Assembly: GCA_024640665.1 (NCBI GenBank)
Contig: JAHEEO010000205.1
Span: 1 to 5,577, forward strand
From: Rhodospirillales bacterium
Lineage (GTDB): Bacteria; Pseudomonadota; Gammaproteobacteria; Steroidobacterales; Rariloculaceae
Reading direction: 5' to 3'
DNA length: 5,577 bases
Numbering within the stretch: the first letter of the stretch is position 1; each line of letters starts with the position of its first letter. A program made the position numbers and the translations under genes. Under the pieces are notes generated by a model. It was not told the origin of the DNA. It searched no databases and saw only the letters and a list, made by a program, of their open reading frames with translations. Below, in pieces: positions 1-5,577 of this stretch.

Positions 1-2223
1 TTGCCCAACAATTCCCACCTCTTCCATGGTTTCGACCATTCTGGCCGCTCGGTTATACCCGATCTTGAGCCGGCGCTGAATCCCCGAAATGGACGCTTTG
101 CGTGTCTCGGTAACGATCCTAACTGCCCGATCGTATAGCTCGTCCTGCTCGCCGTCTAGCTCACTCGAAATACCGCCACCGCCTCCTGGGCCACCGCTGT
201 CTTCAATTCCGTTGACGATATCGTCTATATAGGTTGGCGTTCCAGACTCACGCAGCGCCTTCACAACAGCATGAACCTCGTTATCAGAGACAAACGCCCC
301 GTGAATTCGTTCCGGTAATGAGCTTCCAGAGGGCAGATAAAGCATATCGCCATGACCCAGCAGATGTTCCGCGCCCATTTGATCGAGAATAGTTCTTGAA
401 TCGACCTTGGCGGACACCTGGAAAGCAATACGCGTTGGAATATTGGCCTTGATCAAGCCGGTAATGACGTCCACGGACGGTCGTTGCGTGGCAACTATCA
501 TGTGAATACCAGATGCACGCGCCTTCTGTGCCAGCCGCGCGATGAGTTCTTCCACTTTCTTGCCGACCAACATCATCATGTCAGCTAACTCGTCAATCAC
601 AACTACGATGTGCGGCAGCGGCTCCAGCGCAGGCGCAGAATCTGATTCACCGAAGGATCGATAAGTGGGATCCAATATGGTTTCACCGCGTTCCTTGGAA
701 TCAGCTAACTTGCGGTTGTAACCGGCCAAATGGCGAACACCCAAACCCGCCATGAGTGCGTAACGACGATCCATTTCTGCAACACACCAGCGCAATGCAT
801 TTGCGGCTTCTTTCATGTCGGTAACGACAGGTGCCAACAAGTGCGGAATACCCTCGTAGACAGATAGCTCGAGCATTTTTGGGTCGATCATGATCATGCG
901 AACATGCTCGGGCGTCGATTTGTATAAGAGGCTCAGCACCATCGCGTTAATGGCGACCGACTTTCCTGAGCCCGTCGTACCGGCAATCAGCAAATGCGGC
1001 ATTCGCGCGAGGTCGGCAACAACTGGCTCGCCACCAATGTTCTTGCCAAGCGCTAATGTCAGTGGAGACTTGAGTTCATCGTAAACCTCAGACTTCACTA
1101 TTTCGCCGAAGGACACCAGCTCACGAACCTCATTGGGTATCTCCAGCCCCACGTAAGGCTTACCTGGAATGATCTCAACGACGCGCACGCTAACCGTGGA
1201 GAGAGAACGCGCGAGGTCTTTTGCAAGGTTACTGATCTGACTGACCTTGACGCCGGCGGCAGGCTTGAGTTCAAAGCGCGTAATGACTGGCCCCGGATGC
1301 ACGGCAACGACTTCTGCTTCTACGCCAAAATCACTCAGTTTCAATTCAACCAGCCGAGACATCGCCTCGAGCGCATCCGCAGAAAACCCACCGGTGTGCA
1401 CTGGCGGATCATCGAGCAACGACAGAGGCGGTAGCTCGTTGGAGCTCGGCGGCTCGAACAATGAAACCTGACGCTCCCTTTCGAGTCGAATACTCGACTC
1501 GACTCGCCCAACCGACGGTTCAATTTTCGGCTTCTTGGTGCGTGTCTTTTCGCGCGTCAAGATAACTAAATCATGTCGCTCTTGCCGAGCCCGGCGACCC
1601 GCGATCCAGTCGCGGACTCGATGAAACTCCTGCACTGCGAGCGTCGACAAGGTAAGCACATAACGACCAACACGATCCATCAAGCTAACCCAGGATAAGC
1701 CGGTGGAAAGCGAGACGGCAGCAAGCCATACGACAACTAATAAGACGGTGGCTCCAAGCGCACCAAGTAACTGCTGCAGACCAAAACCCACCAGCTGACC
1801 CAGCACACCGCCCGCGGATTCCCGCAACAGGTCGGCCGAAAAATGAAGCGTAGCCAGGCCGGAGCTGGCCGCGATCAAGAACACGAATCCGGCGCCACGC
1901 AGCGTGACTAAACGCCGGTTTGCCTGCGTGCCGTCGTGACGGTAAAGATGTATTCCGGCCAGCAAGACCAGCAATGGGAAGAGATAAGCTGTCTGACCGA
2001 AAGCAAAGAAAGCTATATCTGCAAACCAAGCGCCGACAGGCCCCATATCATTAGTAATAGAACTGCCATCGCCCGATACGCTATAAGCTGGGTCAGTCGG
2101 GCTATAGCTCTCCAGCGCCAACAATAAGATGATGGTCAAGCCAAGCAGCACGAACAGCGCGGATTCGCGCAGTATGCGAAACCGCGGCCCAAAGTAGGCG
2201 TCTGCAGTATGACTAGTCTTCAC
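1..2223 (-). CDS. ftsK: DNA translocase FtsK (3' end cut off by window edge)
   Basis: Membrane-anchored, ATP-driven double-stranded DNA pump of the division septum; it clears the chromosome terminus and activates XerCD at dif. The frame is open for 741 codons from a GTG at 2223 to the window edge. An in-frame TGA at 2230-2232 lies just upstream, so GTG is the first possible start. About four hydrophobic segments are visible (roughly residues 21-38, 66-92, 108-125, 140-172), with the family-typical SYSPTDPAYS after the first. A charged linker (about 175-285) leads to the RecA-like motor: Walker A GTTGSGKS at 415-422, Walker B with D544-E545, and LPERIHGAF at 636-644. A glycine run (677-684) precedes the winged-helix gamma domain, whose recognition helix includes GYNRAAR (722-728). 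From family knowledge only some 20-30 C-terminal residues should be missing. The linker is far shorter than in the roughly 1,330-residue E. coli protein, as in many other gammaproteobacteria. Upstream GAG, 5 nt before GTG, is a weak ribosome binding site. Confidence 0.97.
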   Translation of the reverse strand, partial: MKTSHTADAYFGPRFRILRESALFVLLGLTIILLLALESYSPTDPAYSVSGDGSSITNDMGPVGAWFADIAFFAFGQTAYLFPLLVLLAGIHLYRHDGTQANRRLVTLRGAGFVFLIAASSGLATLHFSADLLRESAGGVLGQLVGFGLQQLLGALGATVLLVVVWLAAVSLSTGLSWVSLMDRVGRYVLTLSTLAVQEFHRVRDWIAGRRARQERHDLVILTREKTRTKKPKIEPSVGRVESSIRLERERQVSLFEPPSSNELPPLSLLDDPPVHTGGFSADALEAMSRLVELKLSDFGVEAEVVAVHPGPVITRFELKPAAGVKVSQISNLAKDLARSLSTVSVRVVEIIPGKPYVGLEIPNEVRELVSFGEIVKSEVYDELKSPLTLALGKNIGGEPVVADLARMPHLLIAGTTGSGKSVAINAMVLSLLYKSTPEHVRMIMIDPKMLELSVYEGIPHLLAPVVTDMKEAANALRWCVAEMDRRYALMAGLGVRHLAGYNRKLADSKERGETILDPTYRSFGESDSAPALEPLPHIVVVIDELADMMMLVGKKVEELIARLAQKARASGIHMIVATQRPSVDVITGLIKANIPTRIAFQVSAKVDSRTILDQMGAEHLLGHGDMLYLPSGSSLPERIHGAFVSDNEVHAVVKALRESGTPTYIDDIVNGIEDSGGPGGGGGISSELDGEQDELYDRAVRIVTETRKASISGIQRRLKIGYNRAARMVETMEEVGIVGQ

Positions 2224-2249
2224 AGTGGCTCAGGTATTACCGTAGTAAT

Positions 2250-2279
2250 TTTACTTAACAGACTGATTATACGGATAAT
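2250..2279 (+). promoter_or_regulatory. Candidate promoter for the DUF482-aat operon
   Basis: TTTACT (2250-2255) and GATAAT (2274-2279) are separated by 18 bp and resemble sigma70 -35 and -10 boxes. Transcription would start near 2286, leaving a leader of about 60 nt before the ATG at 2348. The -10 overlaps the candidate ftsK -10 on the other strand, so the two promoters would share DNA. Evidence is motif similarity only. Confidence 0.35.
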
Positions 2280-2281
2280 CA
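2264..2281. promoter_or_regulatory. Perfect 7-4-7 inverted repeat, possible operator or symmetric bidirectional promoter core
   Basis: TGATTAT (2264-2270), spacer ACGG, then ATAATCA (2275-2281), an exact reverse complement. It lies between the divergent ftsK and DUF482 genes and covers the -10-like hexamers of both directions. A dimeric regulator bound here would block both promoters. Alternatively the symmetry may simply reflect back-to-back -10 elements. I do not recognise it as a known regulator's consensus. Confidence 0.4.
2266..2271 (-). promoter_or_regulatory. ftsK: Candidate -10 element for ftsK
   Basis: Read on the minus strand, these bases are a perfect TATAAT, 42 bp upstream of the ftsK GTG, which would give a leader of roughly 35 nt. 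No good -35 hexamer is visible at 16-18 bp spacing, and there is no TG extension directly before it. The call therefore rests on the -10 and its position. An overlapping alternative is GATTAT (2280-2275 minus), which does have an upstream TG (extended -10 form). Confidence 0.4.
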
Positions 2282-2347
2282 CAGCACTGCATAGTCTGAA
2301 GTAGACTTACTCCAGATCTGAGGAAAAAGCCCCTAAAAGCGATCTAA

Positions 2348-3520
2348 ATGGCGCATACACCCCAAAACTTGCCGCCGGAAGTCGACTGCCTGGCTACGCT
2401 CAGCGGCGTGGAAGCGGCGGAATGGAACGTGCTGGCGCGCGACAATCCGTTCCTGAGCCACGAATTTCTCGTTGCCCTCGAGCACAGCCACTGTATTGGC
2501 GGCATGACCCATTGGCAGCCGCACTACCTGGTCGTGCGCGATCAAAGCGATCAGCTGGTTGGCGCCATGCCGCTCTATATCAAGTCGGATTCTCGCGGTG
2601 AGTTTGTCTTCGACTGGGGCTGGGCGGACGCGTTTGAACGCGCTGGACTCGATTACTACCCGAAACTAGTTGCTGCAGTTCCGTTCACACCGGCTACCGG
2701 TCCTAGGATTCTCACTGCGCCTTCCGCGGACCGCGCGGCAGTTGCGTCGCAGTTGCTAACCGCTTGCTTTGATAGCGCCAAAGCCATCAATGCCTCATCG
2801 GTTCATGTGCTGTTTCCGGAAGATGCAGATCGACCATATCTCGAATCCGAACATTACCTATTGCGTAAGAGCTGCCAGTTTCATTGGCACAATCACGCCT
2901 ATGCGAATTTTGAGGAATTTCTCGATACGTTCACATCATCAAAACGCAAGAAGGTGCGCCGAGAACGCCGTCGCATTGCAGAGGCGGGAATCAGTTTTGA
3001 ACATCTTCACGGTGTTGACCTTAGCTTGTCGGACTGGAACGCCGTATTCGAATTTTATTCGCGAACTTTCATGCGCAGAGGCCGGCCACCCTATCTCAAT
3101 CGGGCATTTTTCGACGAGGTCTCGCAGACATTGTCAGATCGGCTCGTCGTCATTCTTGCGCGATATGAATCACGGCCCATCGCGGCCGCCATTTGTTTTC
3201 GCAGCAACACCGCGCTTTACGGCCGCTACTGGGGCAGTCTCGCGGATTTTCACAGCCTGCATTTCGAAACCTGCTACTACCAAGGCATCGAATACTGTAT
3301 TGAGAACGGACTGCAGCTTTTCGAGCCAGGCACACAAGGCGAACACAAGGTGAGCCGCGGATTTTCTCCGATCGAGACTTATTCCTATCACAAGATCCTA
3401 AACCCGGACTTCCATGCTGCCGTAGGCGATTTTCTGGAACGGGAAACAATGTATGTGGAAGATTACATGCAGGAAATGAACGACCACGTACCGTATAAAG
3501 AAAACGAAAATCAGGTCTGA
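2348..3520 (+). CDS. DUF482/COG3146 GNAT/FemAB-like N-acyltransferase family protein
   Basis: A 390-residue cytoplasmic protein, usual length for the family. I recognise it from NPFLSHEFLVALE (33-45), PLYIKSDSRGEFVFDWGWADAFERAG (75-100, shown here as one block), YYPKLVAAVPFTPATGPR (103-120), a very basic segment SSKRKKVRRERRR (197-209), FYSRTFMRRGRPPYLN (236-251), and the C-terminal LYGRYWGS and FEPGTQGEHKVSRGF blocks (about 290-339). Family members are annotated as GNAT N-acetyltransferases or 'peptidoglycan biosynthesis' proteins because of similarity to the FemAB fold, which uses aminoacyl-tRNA; the true substrate is not established. No signal peptide or membrane segment is seen. ATG 2348 is directly preceded by an in-frame TAA (2345-2347), so the start cannot be further upstream. 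The best Shine-Dalgarno-like GAGG (2320-2323) is 24 nt away, too far to serve this ATG. The stop is 5 nt before aat, suggesting co-transcription and possibly translational coupling. Confidence 0.9.
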   Translation: MAHTPQNLPPEVDCLATLSGVEAAEWNVLARDNPFLSHEFLVALEHSHCIGGMTHWQPHYLVVRDQSDQLVGAMPLYIKSDSRGEFVFDWGWADAFERAGLDYYPKLVAAVPFTPATGPRILTAPSADRAAVASQLLTACFDSAKAINASSVHVLFPEDADRPYLESEHYLLRKSCQFHWHNHAYANFEEFLDTFTSSKRKKVRRERRRIAEAGISFEHLHGVDLSLSDWNAVFEFYSRTFMRRGRPPYLNRAFFDEVSQTLSDRLVVILARYESRPIAAAICFRSNTALYGRYWGSLADFHSLHFETCYYQGIEYCIENGLQLFEPGTQGEHKVSRGFSPIETYSYHKILNPDFHAAVGDFLERETMYVEDYMQEMNDHVPYKENENQV

Positions 3521-3525
3521 CCAGC

Positions 3526-4248
3526 ATGCCGCAATTACCATGGCTCGACGAGAGTGCATCGCCGAACGTGCTGCCTTGCGGAGATCGAGCACTGCAAGAC
3601 CCGAACGGTTTGCTCGCGGCCGGCGGAAGCTTGCGCCCAGAATGGCTGCTACATGCTTATCGCAACGGCGTATTTCCCTGGTTCGATGACAATCAACCGA
3701 TCTTATGGTGGTCACCAGACCCCCGCGCAGTATTGCGGCCCGATGAACTCAAGATCTCTCGCAGTTTGCGCCGGAGAATTGCCAGCCGAGTTTTTCAAGT
3801 TCGATCAGATACGGCTTTTTCCAGTGTCGTTTCCGCATGCGCTGCGCCACGCGACTATAAAGGCGGCACTTGGATCACGAACGAGATGCATGCCGCGTAC
3901 TGCCGTCTCCATGAATTGGGAGCAGCGCATTCATTCGAGTCTTGGCGTGACGAGCGACTGGTTGGCGGACTTTACGGTGTCGCCATAGGGCAGGTGTTTT
4001 TTGGTGAATCCATGTTCAGCCTCGAAACGGATGCGTCCAAAGTTGCTTTCGCCGCTGCTGTCGCCTATTTGCGTGCCCGCAATTTCGAGCTTATCGACTG
4101 CCAGCTTCCGTCCGAGCATTTGCGCAGCCTGGGGGCCATCGAAATGCGCCGAGCGGCATTTCTGCACGAGATTTCTCAGCTATGCGCAAATGAAGCTGGG
4201 AATTTGCCCGTTTGGACCAAAGACTTCGACCACTTTTTGAGAGATTAG
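3526..4248 (+). CDS. aat: Leucyl/phenylalanyl-tRNA-protein transferase
   Basis: Transfers Leu or Phe from aminoacyl-tRNA to the N-terminal Arg or Lys of proteins (EC 2.3.2.6), making them ClpS-ClpAP substrates in the N-degron pathway; cytoplasmic. The 240-residue product is full length (E. coli 234). Conserved blocks in order: GLLAAGGSL (28-36), AYRNGVFPWF (44-53), LWWSPDPRAVL (60-70), GGTWIT (113-118), MHAAYCRLHELGAAHSFESW (121-140), LVGGLYGVAIGQVFFGESMFS (145-165, quoted in part as FFGESMFS 158-165), ASKVA (170-174), DCQ (191-193), HLRSLGA (198-204). E161 and D191/Q193 align with residues of the E. coli active site (Glu156, Asp186, Gln188 by recall). The ATG at 3526 is 5 nt after the upstream stop; a modest AGG (3513-3515) inside the preceding gene's end is the likely ribosome binding site. 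The arginyltransferase-like gene (ate/bpt) often found just downstream in related genomes is absent; infA follows. Confidence 0.97.
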   Translation: MPQLPWLDESASPNVLPCGDRALQDPNGLLAAGGSLRPEWLLHAYRNGVFPWFDDNQPILWWSPDPRAVLRPDELKISRSLRRRIASRVFQVRSDTAFSSVVSACAAPRDYKGGTWITNEMHAAYCRLHELGAAHSFESWRDERLVGGLYGVAIGQVFFGESMFSLETDASKVAFAAAVAYLRARNFELIDCQLPSEHLRSLGAIEMRRAAFLHEISQLCANEAGNLPVWTKDFDHFLRD

Positions 4249-4296
4249 ACGAAACGGTGGGGCGAACCGATCAACTAACCCCATCAGAACAAGCCT

Positions 4297-4335
4297 GCAT
4301 TGTTTGCCGTCGCCTCAGCCTGTATGCAACAATGC
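4297..4335 (+). promoter_or_regulatory. 8-bp inverted repeat upstream of infA (leader hairpin or operator)
   Basis: GCATTGTT (4297-4304) is matched exactly by AACAATGC (4328-4335). One bulged T (4305) would allow two more G-C pairs (4306-4307 with 4326-4327), closing an 18-nt loop. It ends 28 nt before the infA ATG and has no following T-run, so it does not look like an intrinsic terminator for aat. A very weak promoter-like pair, TTGTTT (4300-4305) and TATGCA (4323-4328) at 17 bp, lies within it. The rest of the 4249-4363 gap shows only a TGGGG/CCCCA pair (4258-4262, 4279-4283). Confidence 0.4.
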
Positions 4336-4363
4336 GCGCCCGATTCAACGCAAGTGAGACTTA

Positions 4364-4582
4364 ATGGCGAAAGAAGACGCAATTCAGATGGAAGGCACGG
4401 TAATGGAAACATTGCCAAATACGACTTTTCGAGTCGAACTCGAAAACGGTCATGTCGTGACAGCCCATATTTCAGGAAAGATGCGAAAAAACTACATTCG
4501 TATTCTTAAGGGCGATCGAGTCACAATCGAACTTACGCCTTACGACTTGAGCAAGGGTCGAATCGTCTATCGCTCTCGATAA
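4364..4582 (+). CDS. infA: Translation initiation factor IF-1
   Basis: Small OB-fold (S1-like) protein that binds the A site of the 30S subunit and works with IF-2 and IF-3 in translation initiation. The 72-residue length equals that of the E. coli protein, and by recall only about nine residues differ. Diagnostic stretches are MAKED at the N-terminus, ETLPNTTFRVELENGHVV (15-32), AHISGKMRKNYIRIL (34-48) and the C-terminal LTPYDLSKGRIVYRSR (57-72). A GTGAG (4354-4358), 5 nt before the ATG, is the likely ribosome binding site. It lies 115 bp after aat on the same strand, so it may be read through from aat and also have its own promoter; infA in E. coli likewise follows aat. It converges with clpA. 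Confidence 0.98.
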   Translation: MAKEDAIQMEGTVMETLPNTTFRVELENGHVVTAHISGKMRKNYIRILKGDRVTIELTPYDLSKGRIVYRSR

Positions 4583-4608
4583 GTAGCATTCGCTGACTTC
4601 TTACTACT

Positions 4609-4622
4609 GCGCACGACTGCGC
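4609..4622. other. Small hairpin between convergent infA and clpA
   Basis: GCGCA (4609-4613), loop CGAC, TGCGC (4618-4622): a GC-rich 5-bp stem in the 66-bp gap between the infA stop and the clpA stop. No T-run follows it in either direction; the A5 at 4627-4631 would be a U-run 5' of the hairpin on the clpA strand, the wrong side. A weaker AGTAG/CTACT pair (4582-4586 area and 4604-4608) lies next to it. It could pause or bound transcripts from both sides but is not a canonical terminator. Confidence 0.25.
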
Positions 4623-4648
4623 CAGCAAAAACCGTCGATACGCACGAA

Positions 4649-5577
4649 CTAGCTTTGCGGCATATGTTCCAGTTCGCGAGTCAATGGCTCGCATATGAGT
4701 TCCAACACATCATCGGCCAACGTCACACGCACATGCCCGCCATCTACCAGAGAACCAAATAGAAGCTGCTCGGCCAACGGCCGCTTGATGTTCTCCTGTA
4801 TGACTCTGGCCATCGGGCGCGCACCCATTTTCGCGTCGTAACCCTTATTTGCTATCCAGTCGCGCGCATCCGGCTCAAGTTCGATTGTCACATCGTTCTT
4901 GTCCAATTGGGCTTCCAGCTCGAGGATGAGCTTATCGACAACTCGCGCAACAGAATGCAAATCGAGCGGGTCGAATTGAATAATGGCATCCAGGCGATTG
5001 CGGAATTCTGGGCTGAACAGCTTCTTAATGACTTCCATACCATCGCTGGCGTGATCCTGCAAAGTAAAGCCAACAGACGACCGGCTCATCTCCTGCGCAC
5101 CCGCGTTTGTTGTCATAACAATTGTGACGTTTCGGAAGCTGGCCTTGCGACCGTTATTGTCCGTTAGCGTTCCATGGTCCATGACCTGGAGCAGCAGGTT
5201 GAATACTTCTGGATGCGCCTTCTCAATCTCATCGAACAGCAGTACGCAATGAGGATTCTTGGTAATTGCCTCCGTCAGCAATCCACCTTGATCAAATCCG
5301 ACATAGCCCGGCGGCGCGCCAATAAGCCGTGAAACGGTATGCCGTTCCATATACTCGGACATATCGAAACGCACAAGTTCGACCCCCATCGTCATGGCCA
5401 GCTGCCGAGTGACTTCTGTTTTGCCGACACCAGTTGGGCCAGCAAACAGAAACGAGCCAACCGGCTTCGCTTCGTCGCCCAAACCGGAACGGGCCATCTT
5501 GATCGCCGCTGCCAATGCATCGATTGCACGATCTTGGCCAAAGATAACGAGCTTCAAGTCGCGTTCAAGGTTGCGCA
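4649..5577 (-). CDS. clpA: ATP-dependent Clp protease ATP-binding subunit ClpA, C-terminal part (5' end beyond window)
   Basis: Hexameric AAA+ unfoldase that feeds substrates, including ClpS-delivered N-degron proteins, into ClpP. The window holds the last 308 codons of a protein of about 750 residues: essentially the whole second AAA+ module (D2). Visible in gene order: LVIFGQDRAIDAL; Walker A GPTGVGKT (5440-5417); YMERHTVSRLIG; pore loop GYVGFD with its Tyr near 5305; Walker B LLFDEIEKAH with Asp-Glu at 5233-5228; sensor 1 MTTNAG; the ClpP-docking tripeptide VGF (5074-5066); arginine-finger region FRNRLD; sensor 2 GAR (4825-4817); and FGSLVDGG near the end. The frame stays open to the right edge (RNLERD precedes), so the TTG at 5557 is internal and not a start. 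ClpA is chosen over ClpB or ClpC because of the close match to E. coli ClpA D2, the docking loop, and the infA-clpA neighbourhood. clpS would be expected beyond the right edge. Confidence 0.97.
   Translation of the reverse strand, partial: RNLERDLKLVIFGQDRAIDALAAAIKMARSGLGDEAKPVGSFLFAGPTGVGKTEVTRQLAMTMGVELVRFDMSEYMERHTVSRLIGAPPGYVGFDQGGLLTEAITKNPHCVLLFDEIEKAHPEVFNLLLQVMDHGTLTDNNGRKASFRNVTIVMTTNAGAQEMSRSSVGFTLQDHASDGMEVIKKLFSPEFRNRLDAIIQFDPLDLHSVARVVDKLILELEAQLDKNDVTIELEPDARDWIANKGYDAKMGARPMARVIQENIKRPLAEQLLFGSLVDGGHVRVTLADDVLELICEPLTRELEHMPQS

Noticed and set aside
1685..2029. 114-codon minus-strand frame in the membrane part of ftsK
   Set aside because: Out-of-frame shadow of ftsK on the same strand; the ftsK frame is uninterrupted and carries the conserved sequence.
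2769..3353. 194-codon open frame on the plus strand inside the DUF482 gene
   Set aside because: It overlaps a well-recognised gene in another frame, its translation shows no family resemblance, and no ribosome binding site was seen.
3150..3715. Antisense frames opposite the DUF482-aat junction
   Set aside because: Arg/Cys-rich translations with no recognisable domain, opposite conserved coding sequence.
4258..4283. TGGGG/CCCCA pair after aat as an intrinsic terminator
   Set aside because: Only a 5-bp stem with a 16-nt loop and no T-run after it.
4583..4648. A tRNA-Ser gene between infA and clpA, as in E. coli
   Set aside because: The gap is only 66 bp, too short for a tRNA-Ser, and shows no T-loop GTTCRA-type motif or cloverleaf.
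5555..5557. TTG as a start codon for a 302-residue ClpA-like protein
   Set aside because: The frame continues open to the window edge with ClpA-like sequence and the first AAA+ module is expected upstream; this is a truncated view of a longer gene.
1..5577. Mobile elements, CRISPR arrays, prophage or defence genes
   Set aside because: No transposase, integrase, direct repeat series or target-site duplication was seen; all coding space is taken by housekeeping genes and one conserved family of unknown substrate.

Overview
This window looks like ordinary core chromosome from a gammaproteobacterium. The encoded IF-1 matches my recollection of the Escherichia coli protein at all but about nine of 72 positions. 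The ClpA D2 module and the FtsK motor also read as close proteobacterial homologues. The order ftsK / DUF482 gene / aat / infA / clpA is a variant of a neighbourhood familiar from pseudomonads, xanthomonads and related groups. No mobile element, CRISPR array, rRNA or tRNA was seen, and base composition looks even throughout. The genus cannot be named from the sequence alone.

Layout: (1) 1-2223, minus strand: ftsK, the septal DNA translocase, complete at its GTG start but cut off at the left edge within the C-terminal gamma domain. (2) 2224-2347: a 124-bp divergent intergenic region holding -10-like elements for both directions, built into a perfect 7-4-7 inverted repeat. (3) 2348-3520, plus: a DUF482/COG3146 GNAT/FemAB-like protein. 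(4) 3526-4248, plus: aat, leucyl/phenylalanyl-tRNA-protein transferase, starting 5 nt after the preceding stop, so probably in the same operon. (5) 4249-4363: a 115-bp gap with an 8-bp inverted repeat just ahead of infA. (6) 4364-4582, plus: infA, translation initiation factor IF-1. (7) 4583-4648: a short convergent gap with one small hairpin and no convincing terminator. (8) 4649-5577, minus: the C-terminal part of clpA (second AAA+ module), running off the right edge.

Together: Aat and ClpA belong to the bacterial N-degron pathway. Aat adds Leu or Phe to proteins with N-terminal Arg or Lys, ClpS (not in this window) recognises the product, and ClpAP degrades it. infA sits between them, as it does in E. 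coli. The DUF482 protein apparently co-transcribed with aat belongs to the broad GNAT/FemAB acyl- and aminoacyl-transfer fold group, as does the catalytic domain of Aat, but its substrate is unknown. FtsK is divergently transcribed and works in chromosome segregation at the septum. I see no clearly new system. The points most worth a second look are the symmetric divergent promoter region, the DUF482-aat pairing, and the inverted repeat before infA.
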